From Panax quinquefolius (Eukaryota > Streptophyta > Magnoliopsida > Apiales > Araliaceae): 64,000 nucleotides of DNA. The position numbers and the translations under genes were made by a program. Shown here piece after piece: positions 57,243-64,000 of the stretch. How positions within the stretch are numbered: position 1 is the stretch's first letter; every line of letters begins with the position of its first letter. The stretch lies in NCBI GenBank assembly GCA_020205615.1, contig CM035166.1, forward strand, positions 87,907,043 to 87,971,042. The letters run 5' to 3'. The notes below the pieces were generated by a model. The model searched no databases. It had not been told where the DNA came from and saw only the letters and a list, made by a program, of their open reading frames with translations.

Positions 57243-58473
57243 CTAGGTAGATATAGCACTATCCCGCTCAAATATCACAACAACTCTGGCTAATCTGGCC
57301 TCATCCCGCTCCTCAACAGCGACATCTCTATGTGTTAATACCTCATTTCTCTCTAATAGAGTGGCATCTCTCCCATCAAGAGCTGTCAACATCAGTGATC
57401 TAGCATGATCCCTCTCGAAGGTCATTAGATGGAGACTCAGCTCGAAGTACTGTGTTGAATGCTGGATCATGATAGTACTAGTACTGGGAGAATCTGCAAG
57501 AGTTGCTGGCAACCCAGTGAATGGCTCTTCCTCAGTGGGAGAATCAATGTCCTCCATGGGCTCTCCACCATCTGAATCAATACCTGATACTGTGGATACT
57601 ACCACAGCCGATGAAGTCTATATCTCCATCCACGCAGAATACCCTGGCGAACAGCTCAGTTGGCTAACAAAAAAAAGCAGATATCTCATGCTGATCACAA
57701 TAAGCATACACCCGGGATTGGTCCTCTGCTGATAAATGGCGAGAACCCACACGCTGACCTAATTCCCCCTCAAAAGGATGGAAGTCCTGGAACTGGTCAA
57801 ATTGTGACATCACAACCAGTGGGTGGTAGGTAGTCATGCCCCTCAAACCAGCCAAAGAGAGATAATCCATGCCAGGAGCATGAGTAATAAAGCTGTAACG
57901 TGAGCTGAGCCCTGTACCCAGCAGGATACCAAACGGATCTCTGATCCCTCCCAAGAATATTGACCAAGACAAAACGTCTGTACACTCCGATGGCTGAAAA
58001 GAGTAATCCATAACTATATCATGGGTAAAGTAGTATTCGTATCTGCGAAAAGTATCAATCGTTCTCAAGTGTGACATTAACCACACGTATAACATGACCA
58101 AGCTGCCTGTAAATACCCCTGCAAGGTAGGTACTACAAAACATGGCCGACCTCAACGTCTACGCCACTATCATTGGGATGATGGTATGACCCTCCCAGAG
58201 AGCTCTCACTGCCATAATGACACCAATGTCCAGCTCATCCATATACCGTGGTATGTATACATACGCCACTATGCACATCACGAGTACATCCACTCTGGCC
58301 AAATGCCACTGATCCCATGGGTGGGGCCCACCCCTTTGGCTCAGTCCAGTTCGAGTTGCAAAGGAGTTCTCATAAGCTGAAAAGGCCAAATCAAGAAAAG
58401 AGATGCTACACGATTGAGCGAATTTGCCTAAAATCATGGTTTTCGTGGACCAAACTATAGGTCTACATGTCAC
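57243..58473 (-). pseudogene. TE6 antisense accessory ORF (Tat-type)
   Basis: On the strand opposite to gag-pol. 58473-58159 reads DVLVMCIVAYVYIPRYMDEL and GVIMAVRALWEGHTIIPMIV. After a single in-frame stop (58159-58161) it continues in the same frame to 57664: GVFTGSLVMLYVWLMSHL, RRYEYYFTHDIVMDYSF, LSWSIFLGGIRDPFGILLG. A shift leads to a C-terminal part (57605-57243) with an acidic stretch and a likely coiled coil of repeated ERDxA words. It fits the plant domain found in antisense ORFs of Tat elements (the family I know as DUF7745). Function unknown; the family assignment is from memory. Confidence 0.65.
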
Positions 58474-59230
58474 TCATTGGTATTCACCCGGACACAGGTT
58501 TACTATACCAATGATCACAACTGTTGCAAACTACATCCGGTAATACCTCACTAAGGTCCGATGCCGTATGTTTGGGGTATCAATTCCAAAACACTTCTCC
58601 CCTAGCAGAAATTTCATAAATTTAGCCGTTGATGCACATGTCAACGAAGGTCAAGAAACCTTGACAACACTCAGCCAATGGCAAGTAAACACATCAAAGC
58701 ATCGGAAACCATCTGTTGATTTCAGTTGTTGATGCACACGTCAACAAAGGTCAAGCAACCTTGACATTATCCACAGCAGGGATTTCATCCGTTAATGTAC
58801 ATTTCAGCGAGGGTCAAGCAACCTTGACAAACACAAACTGTTGGCAGTAACTCCAACAGAACACTGGAAAGACCTGGCGATACAAACCAGGGAAGAACAT
58901 CCTCATCGGGGAGGACCGAGGATGGAATATGTTATACACATCCTCAAAAGGCAAAGTACATCCCCATAGAGTCTCTTGCACATGAGAAGAATATCTATGG
59001 TGATGACCCTGACGCCAACATCCTTGAAGTTCCTGATAACTTTAGAGCACACATCCAAGCAGTTCGTCTAGGTTCTCTGTGATAATTCCAGTCCCCATCA
59101 CAAGTCATAAGGGTAACGATTGTCACATCTCGTTAGAGAACGGTCCAACAAACCACATTCGTCATACATTTATATCATGTTGCAGTACATTGCATCATGA
59201 ATATCTTGTTGAATTTCAAGTGTCTAGTAT
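58474..59230 (+). other. TE6 3' untranslated region, second part
   Basis: No gene. Contains three ~95-bp tandem repeats (58620-58845) and otherwise unmarked sequence. Confidence 0.6.
58620..58845 (+). repeat. Three tandem hairpin-bearing repeats in TE6
   Basis: Units start near 58625, 58725 and 58790 with GTTGATGCACATGTCAAC and continue with GAAGGTCAAGCAACCTTGACA. Each holds GTTGA/TCAAC and GTCAAG/CTTGAC inverted pairs. Confidence 0.8.
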
Positions 59231-59275
59231 TCTTTATCATATCCATGTTGTTACACTGCATGGATATGATAAAGA
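59231..59275 (+). other. 17-bp perfect stem-loop abutting TE6 polypurine tract
   Basis: TCTTTATCATATCCATG (59231-59247) and CATGGATATGATAAAGA (59259-59275) are exact reverse complements with an 11-nt loop. The right arm runs into the GAGGGGC of the polypurine tract. Confidence 0.9.
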
Positions 59276-59283
59276 GGGGCACC
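59271..59283 (+). other. TE6 polypurine tract
   Basis: AAAGAGGGGCACC directly before the 3' LTR start TATAGATACTCAAAATTTTG (expected TGTAGATACTC). Confidence 0.75.
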
Positions 59284-60051
59284 TATAGATACTCAAAATT
59301 TTGCATTCTTGTTACTAACCTTGTAGGAGGGCAGAATCGTCTTTCAGAGATAACCCCAGAGGACAACTCAACTCAGTCTTGGAGACAACCCCGGGATACC
59401 CACTCTTCGCCATCTTGGAGACAACCCCGAGATATTCTACCACAGTCCTGGAGACATCCCCGAGATCTTTAATTTCAACCTCGGAGATAACCCCGAGGAC
59501 TACAGTCACAATAACAGAGGAAACACCGGAGAAATTTGTCATCTCGGAGACAACCCCGAGATATTCAGTTCTAATCCCGAAGACAACCCCGGGATCTTCA
59601 AATCCAACCTCGGAGATAACCCCGAGGAATGCAGTTGCAGTTTCAGAGATAACCCCAGAAATGCTCTTTTTCGCTTTTAGCCGTTAGCTTCAACACTCGG
59701 TAATAGTCCTGAGGCGCTCATTCCCCAAACCTGAAGATAACCTCGAGAGATCAGGCACACCTCAGAGACAACCCTGAGGACAGTCAACACTTGCAGCAGT
59801 CCAATCTCAGAGATAACCCTGAACAGTGACCGTAAATCAGCTCAAACTGAAGATAACCCCAGTGAGGGGCATAATCATCATTTTTCCATCTTAAACAACA
59901 TTCAAAGATACATTCTACACAGAAAGGTCCTACAAGAACTAAAGAGCTCCAATCCCGAGTGACTAGTGCACAAGACATCACACCGGATAGAATTTGAAGC
60001 TTGAAGACCAAGGACATGGTCCCATCTTCCTGACTTTGTACAACCTCTAAT
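59284..60051 (+). repeat. TE6 3' LTR, right end missing
   Basis: 768 bp of U3. Begins TATAGATACTC; its last 37 bp match the first 37 bp of the 5' LTR remnant (26360-26396) with one difference. Interrupted by TE10 after CAACCTCTAAT. Confidence 0.82.
59340..59865 (+). repeat. 33-bp minisatellite in TE6 U3, about 14 copies
   Basis: The core GGAGA(C/T)AACCCCGAG(A/G) recurs near 59346, 59382, 59417, 59451, 59484, 59519, 59546, 59579, 59612, 59645, 59733, 59765, 59810 and 59850, most at a 33-bp period. Spacer sequence varies. It lies in U3, upstream of the promoter. Confidence 0.88.
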
Positions 60052-61639
60052 TGTAACGCCCCATAACTCGGGTACTTGAAACCCAATCTCTATTCTTTAC
60101 GATACCATTTCTATGAGCGGAATAATACTAATAATAATAACAATAATATAAATATCAAACTTAATTTACATATATCAAAGTCTAATCCCAAGTACGCAAC
60201 CTTTACTACAATACATTATATGATAGATAATAAATATCATTGTCTTCATATTGTCTAACTATTATAAAAGATAACATAAGATTATTCTAATTGCTTTCCT
60301 TTTTCCTTGTCCTGGCCTGAACATTCCGGTTGATCATGTTTAGCTGAAAACCTTTAAATTTAAAGCAAGGATGAGCATTTGATTACTCAGCAAGTAATAG
60401 CAACAATAAATATAAGCTGAAAGGATTAAATGTTTTCTTTGAATAACTCTTCTACAACGAATCAACAGTTGTGAAGTAAGTTGAACCAATAATAACAACA
60501 TACCAAATCTATCTCAAAATTTTGAAACTACGTACTGACTATAACTGGAGATTAGTCGACAGACTATGAACATTGTTTTTCATTTTTGCTAGGGTTTAGC
60601 AGAACTTCATTCGCAAACCGTCATAACTTATGGGCACGAGGGTGATCATCCCAATACGCCCTGTATTGATCAATACTACATGCAAGAACGATATTATTGT
60701 TCACTCTATCCACCTTAGGTGCACAAAAGTTTTCCCATATTCGGGATGTTCATACTTAGTCGGGAATCCAAACCAAAACAATCTGGTTGGATACAATAAC
60801 GTTCTATCTTGTTCAACAATATTTTTATGTCTAGCTGAATTAAATAGCTTAGACGACTTTTAAGTCAACGTATACATACTTGAAATCAATAAGTATGTAT
60901 CAACATATGATTAAATACAATGGTAATCCAATTGGGGACAACATGTCAACCCATATATACGAATTAACGAACAGAATAAATATCTGAATTATACAATAAT
61001 ACAATGATTGGATAATGTAAGAACTTGTATGAATACAAAGATTGGATACATAATCAATAATAATAAAGTTAATAATCTGGCACAATAATAATATGATTCT
61101 GAAACTTTCTTACTCATGTCCATTGCATAAAGTAAATGCAAAAGTAGGATACTTGCACAATGTAAATAATAGATCAAATACTTGCTCAAAAATAATTGGA
61201 GTAAGTTTAGGAAACTTGCATAACATGATATACCTGTTTGCACGAAATAAAAGGAGTGCATATGGTTTAGATACTTGCCTGAGCTGCTGCTTACAATAAT
61301 GCAACTTAGTTCTATCTTTTATATTAAAACCTATCATTAATAAGATCATTCGTTCGATTAGAATAATATATCATATCACATAGTACTACTAATTGCAGTC
61401 AGCATATAACCTAATCACATTGTCACATATGTTTAACAGTCATTACATCATAAACAAACACGTATCTAGTCAAATTATCTAAGTCCAAATCAATTTCTGA
61501 AATATTTGATTATGCCAAGCGACTTTATCGGGTAAATATCGAGTCTAAGACTCTATCCTACAGTTCAATAGTCATTTAGATATTTTAAATATCAGTCATA
61601 TTATTTTTCATAGCCTTATAATAATTTTTAAATTATTAT

Positions 61640-62480
61640 TATACTTTATCATGAATTTTCAAACTCTAAAATTATTATTAAATGATTTAAATATTAACTA
61701 ATTCTATTATCATTAATATTTAATTAATATTAAACTATTAATGAAACCATTGCCAAAATATTAAAGTTATTTATAATAACTCAAATATTTTTAAAGTATT
61801 AATATTACCCTTAAATGATTTTTAAAACATTTAAAATTATTTTTAAATAATTACCATTGATATTAGAATATTAATTTATTATTTATCAAAATATTAAAAG
61901 TCATTAGTTATAACTTCAAATATTTTTAATTTATTTATTTCCTTTTTAAATGATTTTTAATTCAATAAAACCATTTTAAAACTATTTATTTAATATAATT
62001 ATTAAATAAACTTAATATCATTAATATTAAATTGTTAATGAAATTTACCTTTAAAAATCAAAATTTGTATTTTATAACTTAAAATATTTTAAACTATTTA
62101 TTTTCATTTAAAATGATTTTATAATATTAAAATCATTTTAATTAATTTATTTAATATAATTCCTAAATAAATCTAATATCATTAATATTTAATAATTAAT
62201 GAAACTTATCTTAAAATATTATAAGTTATGTTTTATAACTTAAAATATTATTAAATACCTTATTATTATTTAGAATGATTTTTAATACAATAAAATCATT
62301 TTTAATTTATTTATTTAATGTATTTATTAAATAATTTAAATACCAATAATATCCAAATAAATGTTAATATTTATGAAAAATATGTCAAATTATTAAAAGT
62401 TAATTTTTAAAACTTAAAATAATTTTTAAAACTATTTTTGTAATTTTTAGAATTTATTTACTATTTTTAAATGATTTTTA
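61640..62480 (-). repeat. ~165-bp AT-rich tandem repeats in TE10
   Basis: Units share ATTAATATTTAA..ATTAATGAAAC, AAAATATTA.AAGTTAT, TATAACTTAAAATATT and AAATGATTTTTAA..CAATAAAATCATTTT. Anchors at 61738, about 61890, 62037, 62198 and 62372 give about five diverged units. Almost no G or C. Confidence 0.75.
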
Positions 62481-62619
62481 GAATTTAAACTAATTAATTT
62501 TACTAAGTATGTCGCTAAAGCCCTTTGGCGACAGAAAGTGCCGCCTATTGTGTTCTTGAGAAACCCAGAATCTTCAAAGTCAGTTTCGAGTAACCTACTT
62601 TGACCAAGCTTAATTCAGT

Positions 62620-63450
62620 GTCTACTATGTTTCTGGGCTAACTAATGGTCAGATCTTGTAGTGTGTTGATGTAACACTACATGAAACAACAATTAATAAG
62701 GTCATACTACATCACAATTGAAAGTTAAAAATCTTTGAAATCACTGTCAAGCGTGTTCATCATATTTCTGGGCTGCCCAGAAAATTTTAGTCATGGTCGG
62801 TCAACGCTTTTGTTGACCTTAAATCTATCAATCTGTTCATGTTAAGTGTTTTCTGTTCGTCGGGCTGTCTAGAAAAACTATCAAAGAACATGTTTCAAGC
62901 CATGGTCAAGTATAAACATAAATAATCAAAACGAGCTAAGGCTCAGAAAATCGTGTCAGAGACTGTTCTTCATTTTTGGGTTTTCTTGAAATGAAGAACA
63001 GATCGAGAGTGCATGTTTGGGCTTCCACTACATGTTAGTCTTGTAATATTTTCATGACCTAAGAGTTCTAGTTTGTAGCTAGCATGCAAGACCACAGATC
63101 TATTACATAAAAACAGTATAACCACAACAGATCATGCAGATATAGGCCGGTCAAACCATGTCAGAAGACATGTTCTTGAATTTTTTGGAATTTCCAGAAA
63201 CAGATTTTGTGAACTAGTAAGCTAGTTTGACCTTCCATTGTGTTCAATACAATGATGATATAAGGGATCTAAAGGCATATATCCATAGTAAACATAACAA
63301 GGTACAACTCAGTTACCATAATGGACTCGTAACAACTAACTTGTCTGAAAGATACAGAGACATGAACATATTGTCAGAACGTTCTAGGTAGCATCTGGGT
63401 TACCCAGATTGGCTTGGTCATGGTCGGTCAACCGACTTTGACCATCAATA
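62620..63450 (-). repeat. Dispersed CTGGGC/GCCCAG palindrome units in TE10
   Basis: TTTCTGGGC-T-GCCCAGAAA (62765-62783) and ATCTGGGT-T-ACCCAGAT (63393-63409) are perfect palindromes, each followed by GTCATGGTCGGTCAAC and a TTTGACC/GTTGACC end. Partial units are seen near 62630 and 62865. Confidence 0.8.
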
Positions 63451-63763
63451 ACTTTCACTCTATAACATATCTGACTCTGAATCAAGTTCTAGATTCAAGA
63501 TATCACAGCATACTATAACTCCAAAACAAAAAAGACACCAAATCATAAACACAGAGATATCTACAGCCTCTGACTTTTGCTTGTCAGACACAAAATAAGT
63601 TTTTCCCATATTTTGAAAAATGACAAATCCGAGCCTCTAGATGTTATGGATCTAACATCTAGCAACCCAGATCACTTTGTTAGACTCCATACTACATATT
63701 TAACACAAAAAAAACTAACATCTAACATGCAGATCAAGATCAGATTTCTTTTTAGGGTTCATA

Positions 63764-63943
63764 CCTTTAAGTGAGCAAATCTGATTTCTATGCTTATGAT
63801 TTGTTAAGTGTGATACTGGGGCTTGATTTATGACTGATCTAGCAAAGAAATTTTGGAGGTTTTGGAGAGAGAAGTTCTAGGATGAGTGTTTGTGCAAAAT
63901 GAGCTTGAAGGAGACTTTTTCTCTCTCTTGAATTCTATATAAA
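63764..63943 (-). promoter_or_regulatory. TE10 TATA box and leader exon
   Basis: Minus strand TTTATATAG at 63935-63943, then a CT-rich leader (GAGAGAGAAAAAGTCTCC, CTTCTCTCTCCAAAACC) and CTCACTTAAAG|GTATGAACCC, a plausible 5' splice site at 63764. Confidence 0.5.
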
Positions 63944-64000
63944 CTTGTATACAATGCATGTGGCTATTAGTAATGGCTGAGAATTGTAGTCTTGTAGGTT

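Larger units (their letters stand above)
26360..60051 (+). mobile_element. TE6: Ty3 Tat-lineage (Ogre/Retand-like) retrotransposon
   Basis: 5' LTR part (26360-28386), primer site, gag, protease, G-patch, intron and RT up to 33891. The 19.8-kb TE7 block follows, then RNase H, archaeal-type second RNase H, integrase, a long 3' untranslated region with an antisense ORF, a polypurine tract and the 3' LTR (59284-60051) cut by TE10. The second RNase H, G-patch and antisense ORF are marks of the Tat lineage. About 150 codons between the RT and RNase H regions are lost at the TE7 right border. Without TE7 it would be about 14 kb. Confidence 0.9.
60052..64000 (-). mobile_element. TE10: long LTR of another Ty3-like family, runs out of window
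   Basis: Begins TGTAACGCCCCATAACTCGGG, which resembles the right terminus of the TE1 family (TGTGACGCCCCCAAAATAGG) but is otherwise unrelated. It interrupts the TE6 3' LTR. Read on the minus strand, a TATA box (63935-63943) is followed by a pyrimidine-rich leader and a splice donor (TTAAAG|GTATGA at 63764), so at least 3.9 kb of R-U5 are present. No coding sequence is seen up to the window end. The right border and target duplication cannot be seen. Confidence 0.65.

Noticed and set aside
59379..59687. Open frame of 102 codons with repeated ETTPRYS-like words
   Set aside because: The 33-bp minisatellite has a period divisible by three, which keeps frames open on both strands; no start context or homology.
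1..64000. Host protein-coding gene between elements
   Set aside because: All long open frames are retrotransposon parts, antisense shadows or repeat artefacts; the element borders leave no unassigned stretch with a coding signal.

Overview
Organism and overall content. This is nuclear DNA of a flowering plant, probably a eudicot. It is AT-rich and made almost entirely of LTR retrotransposons of plant-specific lineages: Ty3 Tekay-type chromovirus, Ty3 Athila, Ty3 Tat (Ogre/Retand-like) and Ty1/copia. Primer-binding sites match initiator tRNA-Met, tRNA-Asp and probably tRNA-Arg. I find no host gene, tRNA gene, rRNA gene or CRISPR array. Every recognisable protein is a decayed retrotransposon gag, pol or accessory frame. 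Species cannot be told from this sequence.

Layout (TE numbers are mine). TE1 (1-6661, minus): Tekay-type element with partial 3' LTR, complete but stop-ridden gag-pol and truncated 5' LTR. TE2 (6662-8667, plus): probable solo LTR of an unknown family, carrying a dense TCGTAG motif array. TE3 (8668-26359, plus): a TE1-family LTR split by two insertions, TE4 (10240-16170, minus; Athila-related, pol-less, target duplication GGTAC) and TE5 (16235-25349, minus; copia, target duplication CTATT). TE6 (26360-60051, plus) is the host element of the right two thirds: a Tat element with 5' LTR, gag, protease, G-patch, a candidate intron, RT, RNase H, integrase, an antisense accessory ORF and a truncated 3' LTR. 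TE7 (33892-53660, minus; Tekay-type, LTR-internal-LTR-partial internal) sits in the TE6 pol gene. TE8 (37080-48333, minus; Athila, target duplication TCTAA) sits in the TE7 RT gene. TE9 (39368-42246, minus; solo TE1-family LTR) sits in TE8. TE10 (60052 to the window end, minus) is a long LTR of another family inserted in the 3' LTR of TE6.

History. TE6 is the oldest layer. The order TE6 > TE7 > TE8 > TE9 is fixed by nesting, giving four layers. TE3 entered the 5' LTR of TE6 and was later hit by TE4 and TE5. TE10 entered the 3' LTR of TE6. As a result the two TE6 LTRs survive as complementary halves sharing only 37 bp.

Most interesting signals. (1) LTRs of the TE1/TE3/TE7/TE9 family carry a conserved 5' splice site about 120-150 nt after the LTR TATA box and a matching 3' splice site about 250 nt before the LTR end, suggesting a leader intron wholly inside the LTR. 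(2) TE6 has a 149-bp GT-AG segment between G-patch and RT whose removal exactly joins the two reading frames. (3) TE1 and TE7 both have Lys where the integrase catalytic Glu is expected. (4) Hairpin repeats with compensatory base changes occur in TE9 and TE10. (5) TE2 carries a TCGTAG array. (6) The pol-less TE4 has an unrecognised 173-codon frame.
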